Shown: positions 43,301 through 56,394 of the stretch, in pieces
Position numbering within the stretch: position 1 is the stretch's first letter
Layout: each line of letters opens with the position of its first letter
Source of the DNA: Diadema setosum
Lineage: Eukaryota; Echinodermata; Echinoidea; Diadematoida; Diadematidae
NCBI GenBank assembly: GCA_033980235.1
Contig: CM067079.1
Location: 25,562,658 to 25,626,657 of the forward strand
DNA length: 64,000 nucleotides
Direction of reading: 5' to 3'
Made by a program: the position numbers and the translations under genes
The notes under the pieces: generated by a model
Databases searched by the model: none
What the model was told of the DNA's origin: nothing
What the model saw: the letters and a program-made list of their open reading frames with translations, nothing else

Positions 43301-46300
43301 ACACCACTCCAATTAATCTCCATTACTGCTACAGTGTATCTAATCTGATAGACACACTGTAGTGACCAAACAAAACATCAAAGAGTTTGAATGACACTTT
43401 GCAACAATGGAAACCATAGAAAAAGAAATGAAACTATGCAAGTACATGAGTGAGCATTTATTACACGGGTAGCATGTGTCAAGGGCCTGAATACATTAAG
43501 TTTATTTCAGCATTAGGTTACAGTTCACTAATGGCATATTCCCTTGTTGCTAGTACATTTGCCACCGGTACATCTCATACCCTATACAACTATACTTCAG
43601 TTTAAAGTAGTGTTTTAATCCTCAGCATTTTAACAACAACAACAACAAAGTAGATTGAAATCAAACTGTATCGATGTCAATTGCATTTTTAGACCTTTAA
43701 TGATAGGTAACAATGGACAAATAGCTATCAACCAATTAACAGGTTCTTCAAAAGAATGTCCATGTGGCCAAATAACATCTTATTTCTTTTTACATTTTGT
43801 CAATACCTGTTCCAGTTTTAAGCAGATGTATAATTACTGTCTATTCAAAAGCAATTAATATTTTCCATTTGTTTCATATTGTATGCTTCCACAGGGTTAA
43901 GAAAAAAAAGATATTTGATAAATGCATGTATATTATGTGAAATTATGAATGTTACATAAAAGTATACCCTTGCAATCAGTTTGTTGTTCTGCAAGATAAA
44001 CCTTTCAAGTGTCCATTTTACAAACACTACTAATACTATAGATTAGCAGCGCCATCAGTACATTTGATATGGGATTCCTTTCATGTTTAATACCAACACA
44101 GCACTTAATGCACAGACAAGTTGTTTGTTAATTCAAAACAACAACACAAGACATTCTGCAGTAGCCAAACACCCATGAAAAACACAACTAATTCTACCTA
44201 ATTCTTCGCTCTTAATCCCCCATGAGTGATATGTTTACTTGGCGAAGGTAATTCCTGCCCACACAACAACAACAACAAAGCTTCACAAAGAGCTTGGATA
44301 ACAGTCAAAACCCTGGATGGATAAAGCCCTGCTATTCTCCAAATTAAATGGCTATGGAGCCCTGACTCCAATTAACCCAGATAATCTGCTGCTACCTGTA
44401 GGTTGGGTCTTCCTGATTCACCCCCTTAATCCTACGTGAAGAGCACACTGTTACGCCCCAACTTATCTTACAACTGCTCTCAAGGATTAGGCAAGGGCAG
44501 GAAGCGAATGTGTTGCCGAGAATGAAGTTCTTCAATGCACTCTGCCATGTATATGGCACTATTCAAGGAGAGCAACGCAGGAAAACAACCAGGGACAAAA
44601 AAACCCATAACAAACTGAGTACAACAATGCACTAATGTCAACAGTTATATTTGAATAGTTGGATGAACTTTCCTCAGGAAAGATGTGATGTATCACTTTC
44701 CATTTTGAAGGACCCTCTACTGTCAGAGAAGAGGTAGAAATTACATTGCATGTAGATCATAAAACATATAATGCACAACAATGCACTAACATCAATTTTT
44801 TTTTCTTGCCATAGTTTGACAAACTGTTAAAAAAGAAAGAAAGAAAAAAAAAGACAGAAGTACCGGGTAGTATCACTTTCAACTTCATAACGCCCTTTTG
44901 TGCCGGAGAAAATATCATCAAAACTGTTTGCAGACAACAAACACGCAGCAATGCACTAATAACCAACATCTATACTTCAGGATATTGAGAAAAGATTTTG
45001 AATAACAAAATACAGTACATCTCTCAGCAATGCATAGTATATTCACACAAGTTTCACAATCTTCACACAGATCATGCAAAGTAGTAAAGTAGCCTTTGAT
45101 GACTACATATTACACAGTACTTCTAGCCCATAAAGACATATTGCTTTCATATATAACGGTCAGGTAGCCATACATTTGTACGTCTCACTACTTTATAGCA
45201 TGAGATGCAAAGAACCCATGCAATGATGTCCAACTGCAGGGCATTTACAATGAGCTACAACAATCATCTTGCAGGAGTCCAGTTTATTCAAAGTAAAACA
45301 GGTACCATAAAATGTGCATCTGTAAGCTACAAGGAGTTAAAACCAGCAGGTAGGTGTAGCTGTATACAATGAGCGACCTCGGCCTTGACCCTAACACCAC
45401 TACAAATAAGCAGGACCCAGCATGCTAGTCTCAGTGCAAGTCTGGCTCCTGTATAAAGTACTGCTCCAATACCAATAATCATCATCCGCTCACCAAAAGC
45501 ACATGTAGTATGTTTTTGTTTACACTTCACTAAATACACTGTGGGTAAAATATTCACCTGTGTACATTGAGTGAAACTCACTACTGTGGATGGTGACACA
45601 ACATTTCAATAGCTTTTATTCAGAATGACTTTAAAGTATCAAATATCAAATTTGTTCTGGACCTTGAAGCACTATTAAAATGGCAAAGCCTGTTGAATGA
45701 TATATGTGCTAAAAACCAACTGACACTGTAATCACATTGGACTTGGCACCAAATTCAGAAGACTGGCCTCTAAACTTTGAGCAGGGTCCATCAGTAACCC
45801 TGTTAAACCCACTACCTTGACTATAAAACAAATACTCCACTAGATATCTTTTAGAGAGGTCCCTGATCACCACAAATGGTTCAATTTCTTTCTATTCTTT
45901 TTTTTTTTTTTGTGGTAAGCTTTGAATACTACACAACAGATGTGGTTTGCAACAGCTACAAATCATTGAGGGAATTTCAAGTGCTACCTGATAGTTGTAG
46001 ACAACACCTACAGTATTTTGAGAAGAAATTGGATTATATCTTCGCAGCATGCATCAAACTAATGACACAACCACTTTTTAAACACATTTTGGAATCTAGC
46101 TGAGAAAGAGGCAATATTGGCAAATGGCTGCTCCCTCCTCCAATATCTCAGTGTTTTCACTTTCACTTTGCACTTGGCTCAGAAATCCTTCCCATATAAG
46201 CCCCTGGATGGGGGGTGGGGAGAGATGTAATGGGGTACACTCCAAGCTTCACTTACACATATTACAACCTGCATAAGTTTTGATTACTGCCTCTACTGGT

Positions 46301-46310
46301 AAAATAAATA

Positions 46311-46318
46311 CACACACA

Positions 46319-46368
<50 letters not shown>
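46311..46368. repeat. CA dinucleotide microsatellite
   Basis: About 29 CA units with one interruption (CACATACACA). Confidence 0.95.
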
Positions 46369-46369
<1 letters not shown>

Positions 46370-47767
46370 TCTTACCAACACAAACACCCATACACCAACA
46401 TACAGGCACACAAACCTATACACTGTATGTACAAACACACCAATATCAAAGCACACATGGACTCACTGTCGCACCATATATGCAGCAATTATTAAGTACA
46501 ATGTGTAGTCTAGCAGGTACTTATTTGCATACTTGCATCACAAAAACTCTTCATTTGATTGACAACTGCTTTCTTGATCTCTTCATATACATACAGGCAC
46601 CACCACTTACTCGGGACTTGAATAAATGGGAACACCACTTCAACAAGACAAAATCAAGGCCAACTCACACACATGTTTAGGTTTTCCCCTTAAAGAACTG
46701 AACAAAACATTGTTTACAGGGGGCATATTTTCATTAGATATTTTACAAAGTAAAGACCTTTTTAAAGAACTTAATTTTTTTATTACATATGGGAAAGATA
46801 TTTGATAATCTACATAGGATCAAATACAGGGAGGAGAATTAAGAGTTGCCAAGACATGGAGACAAGGTGTATGGAGGAATATCTAACCAAGTTCTGACCT
46901 CTTTCAGTCAGGACAGCCACTTTATCGGGACAAAAGTCTCATACTCCTGAGTTGTCCCAATTACGTGAGAGGCGACTGTACGAATGTTACAATGACATGA
47001 CAATGCTAGCTATAGATGGGACACGAAAATCACCTCACACACAACAATCCCCACCACCTCGGGGCCTGCCTTCCTTTTCCTGCCGTTGATATCGAGCATT
47101 CCCACGAGCGCAGCATTTCGCATGAAATCAGCTCACCTCTTTACTCGGTCCCTTTCAACCTGTACGTCAACACTTCTCGCTAAGCCCCTATGGTGCGAAT
47201 TAGACCTCGCTCAATGTTTGCCAAAAATGGGGGAGAATTACCCTTTACAACTTTACTGTCAACTGCAAAAGGCATGTTTTTTCCCAGGTTTTCATTCCTT
47301 TTTCTTCCTTTTTTTTTAAATTTCTTGGGAGGGGGGGGGGGGGGGGATACGACTACCGAGGTGGAATCCAGGGGTTTCTCGCAGGTGCGGCCAACATGGG
47401 CACAACCTTTGACCTGGCATGTCTGATTCCTCAGTTATGAAGTTCAGAAATCAATCATACTTTAAGTCCCTGCTCTCATGGAGTCTTTGATAGTCAATCA
47501 TCAGGTTCTACTACAAGGATCACATACTGCATGTGATCCAGCACCAGAGTGTGTCCAACAAACAACTAGCCAGACATACCTGAATCCCCCGGTAATCTCT
47601 TTCTTCTTGAAGACAGAGAGAAAAAAGATACATTGTGAGAGATATAGGGACAGAAAGAAAGGAAGAATGATACGCAGGGATTGAGAATCGTAGATTAAAT
47701 AGAGAGAAAGAGGGGACACAAGATACAGAGGCAGAGATATTAAGAAATATGAATATATATTTATACC

Positions 47768-47889
47768 TCTTCATCTCTTTTCATCTATCTTTATCTCTCT
47801 CTCATGATTGGGTTATAAATGTAACTTATTTAACTACAACCCAATCATGAAAGAGAGATGATAAAAATAGATGGAAAGAGATGAAAAGC
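47768..47889. repeat. Long imperfect hairpin of TCATCT/AGATGA type
   Basis: The left arm CTCTTTTCATCTATCTTTAT, then CTCATGATTGGGTT, pairs with the right arm AACCCAATCATGAAAGAGAG, then ATAGATGGAAAGAGATGA. The arms are about 47 bp with few mismatches and the loop is about 23 bp. It is probably a minimal foldback element; no duplication was seen. Confidence 0.7.
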
Positions 47890-49670
47890 TTATGAAAAAA
47901 AAAACAGATCTATTTTCATCACCTGAAGCTGCTGAAAACAAAGAAAATAATTAGGACATCTGTGATTAAGTTTAATAACATCTTCTAAATTATATCTTGT
48001 TATGTAACAAGTGAAGTATCATTGAAAAGATTTGATTTTTTTCGCTACATGATGATGACCTCAATTAAAAAACTTTGAAAATGGCATTTACTTGTTATTC
48101 AAACTCTTCCAATAGAGTGAAAGAGATCAGAGAAACAGCCATAGATCAACAGAGAGATACAAAGAAGCATGTAGACTGATAAAAAGTTCGAAAGACTGAG
48201 AAAGAGAAAATGTCATCTCCTACAGAAGTATTCCTCGACACCTCTCTGTTCTTATCAGACCATCAAATATGATGATGATAACAATTAATGATAGATAAAC
48301 GGGAGAATATAAGTAAGCCAAAAGTCATAATTATGGCATCAGAACAACACAGAAGACATAATGGAGGGACCATTCTATCAGATGCTTAAGTTATCACCAG
48401 CCAGTTTGAATTTATAAAAATTGCCATAAGCTAGTCTAACACTGTCTGAAGCCTTCCAAAAGGAAAAATTTCTGCCATCAAGCTCACTTGCTGGTAAGGT
48501 ACCAACAAGCTCACTTGCTGGTAAGAGGCTCACCAGGCAAGTGGCTTAATGAGTTTAAAAATGGCAACCAAGTAATCATTCCCATTAACAACAGTATGAT
48601 AAGAACTATTCAATACTATTCATGAACCTCTTCCACCCAAGCTGAAAGCCTGTTGAGACATGTCTTGGAATACACATGCAGTCTTCCCATTACTTCTATT
48701 ATGCCCTTTTCTTCTTGGTTTCAGACACAGTCACTATATATGGGAAGGTAATACATTTACTTTACGAGTGTCTTAACCCTTTGTCTGCTTTTCAGCGCCA
48801 ATTGCCACAGAAAACCCCATAGCATTGTACAAACTGTCCAGAACCGCATTATCATGGAACAAAGAGGAGTGTGATATATTAAAGTAGGATTGATCGAGAA
48901 AACAATATTTCCTCTTTGCAGAAGAAATTGACGAAACACATCATGTGGATTCAAGGAAAGCAGAAATATTAGTGAAGCGTTCAGGGAAAATATGTGGGAA
49001 ATTAGACAATCTGTTAAATTAAGTGAAGAATTTGTACAGTATTGGTTTACTCAAAGTGATGCCCTATGACACACATCCTGGACATGTCACAGACACAACA
49101 AACATAACACATACACATGATACAAAACCGGCACACACAGCACTTCACTCAATGCATATAACATAGCCTGGTACACAAACACATACATACACAAAATGCA
49201 TCAACTGAAGAAGTCTTTCTGTCTCATCAACATGTTTACGCACAATTTTAACAGCATTACAAGATGGTGCTCCTGGAAGAGATGATCAACTACGACAGGA
49301 GAAAGTGATCATTTGATCTATGACTACCATTTTGCACACATCCATTTTCAAATAAATAGCCAAACCTGTCTACAGTGGCCACCTAAGGGAAACGACAAAA
49401 AGTGGCCACTATAGACAGTTGGCCACTATACAGGTCGGTGGCCATATTGAATTTCAACACTTGCATTGTATTATAAAAGTGAGACTGATTACTAGTCTTG
49501 CATTGCAAATAATTCCAGGAGCAAGTGTGACACACACAAAAAATAAGAAATTATGAATAAACAAATAAATAAATAAGTAAATAAATAAAGTAATAAATAT
49601 ATGAATAAATAAAAAAAAAAATAACCAAATAAATAAATAAATAAAGGATGGATAGTTGGGGGAAACTCAC

Positions 49671-49727
49671 CTCTGTGACATCCATGACCTTGATGGCTGC
49701 CAGCTGACCTGTCTTGACATGGCGACC
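49671..49727 (-). CDS. TNIK/MINK1/MAP4K4: GCK-IV Ste20 kinase exon: catalytic-lysine strand
   Basis: This 57-bp exon encodes GRHVKTGQLAAIKVMDVTE, equal to TNIK residues 42-60 (human ends VTG; MAP4K4 ends VTE). AIK contains the ATP-binding lysine (TNIK K54). The acceptor is ATGCCTTCAG, the donor GTGAGT, phase 0 on both sides. The glycine-rich loop (GNGTYGQVYK) belongs to the preceding exon; I looked for its minus-strand signature up to 64000 and did not find it, so the upstream intron is probably longer than 14.2 kb. This exon and the three downstream ones join without gap or overlap. Confidence 0.96.
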
Positions 49728-49914
49728 CTGAAGGCATGGAAGAAGATTGAAACAAAAGACAGGACATTAGGAACACCAATAGGACTCAAAATGGTGAGTT
49801 ACACCCTTCACATAATCTCTTCATTATTTCAAGTCTTGAGGTACTCTATTTGCAGAGCTATTGGTCACTTGATCATGATCTACACAGGCCCCCTACATAT
49901 TTTCGAAACCCCCA

Positions 49915-50124
49915 GGCCTGAATTCATGGCGGTGGTACAAATTTAAACCATGGTTTATGCAAATTTCTTCTGCATACATACGATCAACAGATTGCATACA
50001 TCAACAGACATAAACAAACATGTGTATGCATTAATATGCGCATGTCAAAGGTATGCCTATGGTCTAAATTTGTACCATGGTCTAGGTTTAAACCAGGTTT
50101 AAACCACCTTCATGAATTTGGGCC
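49915..50124. mobile_element. Foldback element, GGCCTGAATTCATG ends, 210 bp
   Basis: GGCCTGAATTCATGGCGGTG at the left is matched by CACCTTCATGAATTTGGGCC at the right. Inner blocks TACAAATTTAAACCATGG and its complement TGGTCTAAATTTGTACCATG also pair, with nested AAACCAGGTTTAAACC. No coding capacity. Confidence 0.7.
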
Positions 50125-50389
50125 ATAGAGGTGGAGCATTGCGGAGAGTACAATGTGGAGGTCAATGCTATTGTGAGTGATTGAAAGCATTACATAATAC
50201 CTTCATTGGCGGTGACAGTCAGTGACAGGACATTAGTGCTAATTGGCACAGAGGGGGACGAACAGTTGGAGTCAATGACCCAGCATGCTAATGCACAAAG
50301 CAAAACCTGTGTCTGTAGTCACCTATTCACATCTTCTTTATCCCCATTAGTCACATATTATACATTAGATTTGGAAGCTGTATTATTTA

Positions 50390-50476
50390 CCTGTTGAGGA
50401 CAAGTCCCGAGTATACTCGGGCATGTGTCTAGATGTGGAATGCGTGTTGTAACAAAATCAGCCCATTCTCAATGAG
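50390..50476. mobile_element. Second, diverged copy of the 85-bp TTAA element
   Basis: CTGTTGAGGACAAGTCCCGA, then GTATACTCGGGC, align with 7311-7345. The right end TCTCAATGAG has decayed relative to CCTCAACGGG, and the flanks are TTTA and CTAA. The central palindrome is intact. Confidence 0.8.
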
Positions 50477-51195
50477 CTAAAGGTACAATTAGGAAACTGT
50501 GCAATGTGTGTATGTACTGGATACCACTTCAGACAATTTACAGATATTTCAAGTCATTCACAACCTATCACTGCATAGTCCCATAGCTGCTCTTTCAATG
50601 TAGGCTTTAATACATATGTGTGTATGTGTGTAGATGCAATGTGCTGAAAAAAGTCTTTCCTTGCCAAGTTCACCTCATCTATGTTTAATTGTCCTGAGCA
50701 AATTGTTTTTTGTTTTTTGTTTTTTTTAAAAAGGAGAACATACTGACACTCTAATAACTTGCTGTATACGCCATATTTGGATATCTAGTGAGTGTAATTT
50801 TCTGAAATTTCATGAATCAGGGATTACCGATAATAGTGAAATTCATGATCGTGAAGTGTAGTACCGGTATAATAAACATACAAATGTATGACTGTGCACA
50901 CTGCATTCATGTCGGGATCACTTATTTTTGCATGTTGTTGAATTCGCGAGTAGCACCAGACTCACGTTTCCCAACAATGAATACCTGCAAAATATATGGC
51001 AGATCAGATTATGTAGACGAGTGCGAGGATTGCACCTTCTAGAGGTTGGCATTGAAAGAAATCAACAGGGTTAAACCAAGCTCATAACCTTGAGAGTCAG
51101 GGCTAATACTCCCATAATGTGGTTTCCAAACCAATCTCGGAAAAAAAAAAGTAAAGACACGGATTTGGAAGCGTTAACATAATTTCACAAATTAT

Positions 51196-51648
51196 GTTCA
51201 CACGCAGTTGCTAAACTTGAAGTTTAGGTCGAAAACTTAACTGTCGTTGATTAGCTCCACTCGTGAATTCATGACGCGGGTTCACATGCGCACCTAAACT
51301 TTAAGTTACAACTTACGAGCGAGCCCCACTCGATGATTACAACGAAGTGCAGAGTCTTTGCTAGATGACCTTATGCCAATACAAAATAGCGCAGCGAACG
51401 AGATGCGAGGTTCACTCTAACTCACAAGATTGATGATTATTGTGTCCACACGGAGTGAAACTACAAGTGGGGACCCCTGTGGCTCATGGAGAGAGCGTAA
51501 ACCCTAAGATGTCTCATGGTTCCAATCATCGACTAAACTTTTAAGATTGCTAACTTTCCGAGTGCGGCCACACGGTGCTAAACTACAAGCTAATCATCGA
51601 GAGTTAAATTTTCAACCTAAACTTAAAGTTTAGGAACAGCGTGTGAAC
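51196..51648. mobile_element. TIR element with GTTCACACGC ends, 453 bp
   Basis: GTTCACACGCAGTTGCTAAA at the left pairs with the complement of GTTCACACGCTGTTCCTAAA at the right. The symmetry continues for about 55 bp through AAGTTTAGGT and GATTAGCT. CTAAACTTnAAGTTTAGG is itself palindromic. The interior repeats CACACGG and TTCACATGCG fragments of the terminus. Confidence 0.75.
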
Positions 51649-53224
51649 CTAACTACAGAGATGGTGATGGCAGGATTTCTCCCAGGTCTCACTGGGCATT
51701 CTCTGGCAAGGTCAGACAGCCTTCTGCCAGACAGTTGGCACCTAGTCAACGCTGCATTTCGTCATCAGTCGTCTTGCCAGAATGTCTCGCTTCAAACACG
51801 AAAGGTGCTGGGAAAACCCTCTATTTATTACCCAAAACAAAAACTGCCAAAATCAAACCTACAGTTCAACAAAACGGGAGATCCGCAACAAAATGACTTG
51901 TATCACAATAAAACAGCAGAAATACAAGTGTGTGAACTGATGTCGGGTCTCACATCATCTACATCGCTATCATGAGTGTACAGGTCTGATGTCTTGTGGT
52001 ATTACCATGCAGTGTAGAATAGGGATTAAAAGAAATCCTGGCAATTTGCCTGGTTCAGAGCCACATGCATGCAGTAAGTGATTTTTAACTGACCAAACTG
52101 CTTTCGTGTATCTAATACAAAGTCCGCGTGTCCAGTACAAATTTGATGTGTCCAGTAAATCAGTTTCATGCGTCTGCTAAATTGGTTCCATGCACACAGT
52201 AAATTTTCTTTGCTAAAACTGACGATACTGGCCAGTATTTGTCTTCATGCTCCCAGTCTAACAAATGATGCAAAGATCCTCACAATCACCCATACCTACA
52301 GTGCATTCACTCAAACTTTATAAAACAAATGATGCACAGGTCCATACAATCATAAACAATACAAGTATCATGCACACATTCGAGCCTATGCATTATATTT
52401 AATCTCCATGTAAATGAGAGACACATTTTACACCACCTCTGGCACATCATACACTAGCTTTCATGATTGACTTTTTTTTTCCCGTTTCACATTACTTCTA
52501 ATAACTTCATATTAATATATTTATAATTTATTCTACTGTATGGTCTAAATAAAAAAAAAATGCAAGATGGCATCTATGCAGATGTGATATCTAAGACTGC
52601 AAGTGTGACAGGGTTCAGTTATTGTTAGTTTGTTGGGATGTGAATTCCTATCAAATTATATCAATCACATAGCATGCATAAGCAGCTGGCTTAAGCTTGG
52701 AAAGTAATCAAATGTTATGAGATTATCATTTACCATGGTTTGATATTGGGCCTTGATCTCATGCCCCTTTCGTTTCTGCTCATATCCACTAACTACCCAT
52801 GACATCATACACAAAAGGGTCAATTGCTCCCTGACTAATGGTGCTTCATATAATGTTTTTGTTGTTTGTGGTTAGCACATTACATTGTATTCAACAAGGT
52901 TTCTTTGTCACTGACATTTATAAACAAGTGCTTTATGTACATGTATCACGAAATACATAATAGGCCTACATGTATATTGTTGTATGGCTTTACAGGTCAA
53001 TTTATCATGAACAGTAACATCAATTGTAAATGGGCATTTCCACAGTAAATGGGTAGTTTTAGGTTGGAAAAACATGAAAAATTAAAATTGTCTTCAGGGT
53101 ATCCATATTTCAGAGTTTGGTTGCCTAATACCTATATTAAATATTTTTAAGTAGGAAAAGATAACTTTGTATTCAAATAGAGCTTGAGTGGGTATGTAAG
53201 TAAGACATGTGTAATAGGTATGGG

Positions 53225-53652
53225 GTGAACGCGTGTAACACATAGAGTAGGACAGAAATATTGGAATGATGGATTCCTCATACAAAAAATACAAATATTG
53301 ATTTGAAATCATCTGACACTATTTATTGTACTGATACATTATGATAAGAACAATTTAGGTTGTCCATATTTGTGAAAATATTCATTATTTGTGTCATTTT
53401 GAAGTGTGCATTCATGATTAATGCCAGAAAATTTGTGCATCATATCCGAAAGGCGAGATCGTGTTTGTACTAAGTTCCTCCATAATCGGGCGAACTGTTG
53501 TCATATTCATATCTGTGTGGGTGCATGTGTGTGTGAGGAAAAGCCAAAGCTTCTTTGCAATAGAGTTTCTTGAAATTCCAAAGTACATGATATGACATGT
53601 ATCACTGCATTAGTGGTGAACGCATGTAACACAAGTGTAGGACAGAAACTTG
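53225..53652 (+). repeat. Subterminal motif, left pair
   Basis: GTGAACGCGTGTAACACA with GTAGGACAGAAA (about 53225-53259) and GTGAACGCATGTAACACA with TGTAGGACAGAAA (about 53613-53648) are two copies 388 bp apart inside the left end of the 7.1-kb candidate. Transposase-binding subterminal repeats in other elements look like this (inference). Confidence 0.7.
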
Positions 53653-54419
53653 AACTTTACAGAGTTTTTTAATATCCAAGGTTAACAATACACTCCCGTT
53701 CTCCAGTATATTGTGTAGTTCATTTTAAACCACAATGTGCAGTATATACAAAGGCTGAAATATCAAAATACTGTATGCAAAGGAGCATTTTGCTGTTGTC
53801 ATTGGGTCAGCAGTTATCATTTCGTGTCCATTACACCTTGATATTCCTACATACACGTATGTAAATCAAGTGGATTGTATTTGCCTGTCCAAATTTAAAA
53901 CTTTTTTTTTTTTTTTTTACTGATACAAAAATACATGTGTATTGATACAGTTTGTAGGGACTAAACTAGAATTTCAGTCATCACATCCCAAACTCAATCA
54001 ACACACAGGCTCTGGAAACAAGAATTAAAACTTGCATTGTTCATTTTTCTATTGCATTTAATGTCCATCAGCCACAGTTAGAAACATAAAGCAGTTAATG
54101 TACCAGTAACTGATTTCAATGTGAAAAGAAACTGTTATTTGATTGTGCAACAGTTAAATCTGTTCATTTCAATTTACATTCATTCGAGAATGAATAGTTG
54201 TAACATTCATTAGGGAAATAATCCTTATAGGGAATCAATACACAAAGAATGACACTTTCAGAATTGTTCAGGTACTGTACAACAACTCTTAACATTACAA
54301 CCTATGAGTTGATTTGTAAATTAGAGAACAAAGCATCCTTTGCAACTGATTGACAATTTGCCCTACATCAACATAAATAAGCACTGAATTGATCAGTGTT
54401 TCTATAGTAGCCATGATAT

Positions 54420-54645
54420 AAAAAATCATGAGCGTACATACTCGAGCAGGATTTGAACCTACGACCCCCTGATCTCCGGACAGGCGTCATCTCCACCAGA
54501 CCATCGAGCTTCTGCCCGACAGCAGAAAAAAAAAAGTTAATAAATCATGGACGTACATACTCAAGCAGGATTTGAACCTACGACCCCCTGATCTCCGGAC
54601 AGGCGTCATCTCCACTAGACCACCGAGCTTCTGCCTGACAGCAGT
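54420..54645 (-). mobile_element. tRNA-derived SINE, two tandem units
   Basis: Two units 119 bp apart read on the minus strand AAGCTCGATGGTCTGGTGGA through CGTAGGTTCAAATCCTGCTC. Each has an A box like TGGTCTGGTGG (54493-54503) and a B box GGTTCAAATCC (54449-54459 and 54568-54578). A 5-bp acceptor-like stem (CTCGA/TCGAG) and a good T stem (GTAGG/CCTGC) show the tRNA origin. The anticodon loop lacks T33 and its stem has a mismatch, so this is not a working tRNA. A-rich DNA lies between and beside the units. Confidence 0.75.
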
Positions 54646-54869
54646 GAAAACATCTTGACGGAAAAATGCCATGAATTTGAAAGCACCCTTTTCTTTGCCT
54701 GCCAATTCAATACAGTGTACATTTTTATATGGTGTATAGGGCCTAAACTTGAATTTCAGTTATCACATCTGAAACTACATCAACATACAGGCTCCATAAA
54801 CAAGAATTAAAACTTGCATTGTTCACTCTTCTATCATCTTAATGTCCATCAGCCATAGTTAGAAACATA

Positions 54870-55029
54870 TGGTTTATCAAGAATAATACTGATATCTCCT
54901 TATACTTTCAGCTTTATTGCGAACATTTTAAATGGTAGGATGTTGTGATACAACAGACTGACACATATGCATCGAATGTGATATCTTGAACATATTTTAA
55001 ATCACTGCTCCCAAAGGTAAACTGGACCT
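54870..55029 (+). mobile_element. Family C MITE, 5'-truncated
   Basis: Only the right 160 bp of family C is present, from TGGTTTATC through CACTGCTCCCAAAGG to GGTAAACTGGACCT and TTAA. It lies inside repeat unit R2 of the 7.1-kb candidate and so postdates it. Confidence 0.75.
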
Positions 55030-55174
55030 TTAATGTAAATCAGCCACAGTAAGAAACATAAAGAATTTAATGTGCCATCAACTGTTTTCAAAGAATAACA
55101 CTTTCCGAAATGTTCAGGTACTGTCAGAGAACTCTTAACTTTACAACCTATGAGTTGATTTGTAAATTAGACAC

Positions 55175-55209
<35 letters not shown>

Positions 55210-55461
55210 ACACCCTTTTATGTGCCTGCCCATTTGATACATACGTATAATGTATTCAAATGGTGTATAGGGCCCATTCTGGAATTTCAGTCATCATATT
55301 CCAAAACTTGATCAACATACAGGCTCCGAACACAATACAAACGAACATTGTTCGTTCTTTTATCGCCTTAATGTTCATCAGCCACAGTAAGGAACAAAGC
55401 AGCTAATGTAACAACTTTTTTTATTCAGTTGTATCCCTGTTTATATCTTGCTTTAAAACAA

Positions 55462-55815
55462 AAGGGATGGTAAGTATTGGTTTAGGTGATGACTCAGCTT
55501 TTAACTTTTTGAAATAGCATACAGGTTCTCTTTAAAGGCATTGAAAGTTTACTTAAGTGAAAATCGGTTTTGAAAAGGCTGAGATATCCAAAAAGAAAGT
55601 TAAACAAAGTGATCCTAATAAAAGTTGAAACCCAGATCTTCTATTTCAATAATATTGGTTTACTTTGTGGCTTCATACCTCAGCCATTTGAAGACCATGT
55701 TTCATAAGCTAAACTTTGAATTCCTTGTAGAATTGTATGCTCATAAAAATTTCATAAGTGGTACATTGTATCTTGCAAAAAGTTAAAAGCTAAAGTCATA
55801 CCATCTGATATACTT
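55462..55815. mobile_element. Family A MITE, degraded
   Basis: AGGGATGGTAAGTATTGGTT at the left and CATACCATCTGATATACTTT at the right, with GGCTGAGATATCCAAAAA inside, identify an old family A copy lacking clear TTAA flanks. Confidence 0.65.
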
Positions 55816-55884
55816 TACAACTTGAAGGGGAAAAAAAAAAAAAACTGCTGTCTTGTGGTGCTTTGCTCCTCCAAGAGAATGGGA

Positions 55885-56004
55885 TCAGGCATTCTGCACA
55901 GGATGTTGTTTGTAGATTCTCCGGAGATGTCGTCTTTGATTGACCACATGAAAACTCCATGCCTCTTTTTTCCCCATTAAGTCATCATCCAGGATGTCTT
56001 TTAC
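55885..56004 (-). CDS. Possible terminal exon of an unknown gene
   Basis: On the minus strand a T-rich tract and TTGACAG lead into an open frame reading VKDILDDDLMGKKEAWSF, then HVVNQRRHLRRIYKQHPVQ, then NA and a TGA stop. The other two frames close at once. The acceptor is strong and the peptide is charged and protein-like, but I do not recognise it. It lies inside the 7.1-kb candidate element and could be the end of its gene. The frame of 39 codons is short enough to arise by chance. Confidence 0.3.
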   Translation of the reverse strand, partial: VKDILDDDLMGKKEAWSFHVVNQRRHLRRIYKQHPVQNA

Positions 56005-56394
56005 CTGTCAAAAAAAAAAAAAAAATTATATACATAATCAACAAATACTTATACTGAATTCATTTCATCAAAATTTTTGAAAGTTTGGAATATTCCTATA
56101 TACTGAGTGCAGATAAAAGATTGTTCAAAAGGCATGTACATGTCACCTGCAATTGAAATATAGTTGAACATTTTGCTGCATAGATATTCCGTAAACCAAG
56201 CAATAAAATACACGAACTACAAATACAGTAGACTCTTAAAAAAAATGGAATTTTAGGAAAAAAAAAACTGTTACTGTAGACAACAAAAGTATGTGTAGCC
56301 ATCCCATTTTTAAGAGCTGTGTTTTATCTTACAATCTTCATTCAAAGATATCTAATAATAAAATATTTCCAGTAAGTTTTGAATATAGGATTAT

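Larger units (their letters stand above)
18692..49670 (-). other. Giant kinase intron, 31.0 kb
   Basis: This complete intron lies between the catalytic-lysine exon and the C-helix exon. About a quarter is covered by the mobile elements and repeats listed separately between 18975 and 47889. The stretches 29000-30560, 31400-33900, 38260-39700 and 40330-46300 are AT-rich and held nothing I could name, apart from microsatellites and a diverged direct repeat near 44620-44970 (CAACAATGCACTAA three times). Small GC-rich unique patches (22470-22760, 24560-25010, 31640-31800, 36490-36640) might be conserved elements; no coding identity was recognised. Confidence 0.75.
53955..55412 (+). repeat. Triplicated segment R1-R3
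   Basis: Units start TAGGGACTAAAC (53955), TAGGGCCTAAAC (54737) and TAGGGCCCATTC (55268). Each continues with GAATTTCAGTYATCA, CATACAGGCTC, TTGTTC and ATCAGCCA, and each is preceded by a TGCCTGyCnA box. R1 is lengthened by the SINE pair, R2 by a family C fragment; without these the spacing is about 370-540 bp. R3 is short. Confidence 0.75.

Noticed and set aside
46262..46495. Open frames over 46262-46495 on both strands
   Set aside because: They are dominated by the CA microsatellite (poly-Val/Cys, poly-His/Thr).
54443..54513. Functional tRNA gene
   Set aside because: A and B boxes and a T stem are present, but the anticodon loop lacks T33, the anticodon stem has a mismatch and the acceptor pairing is short; the tandem repeat points to a SINE.
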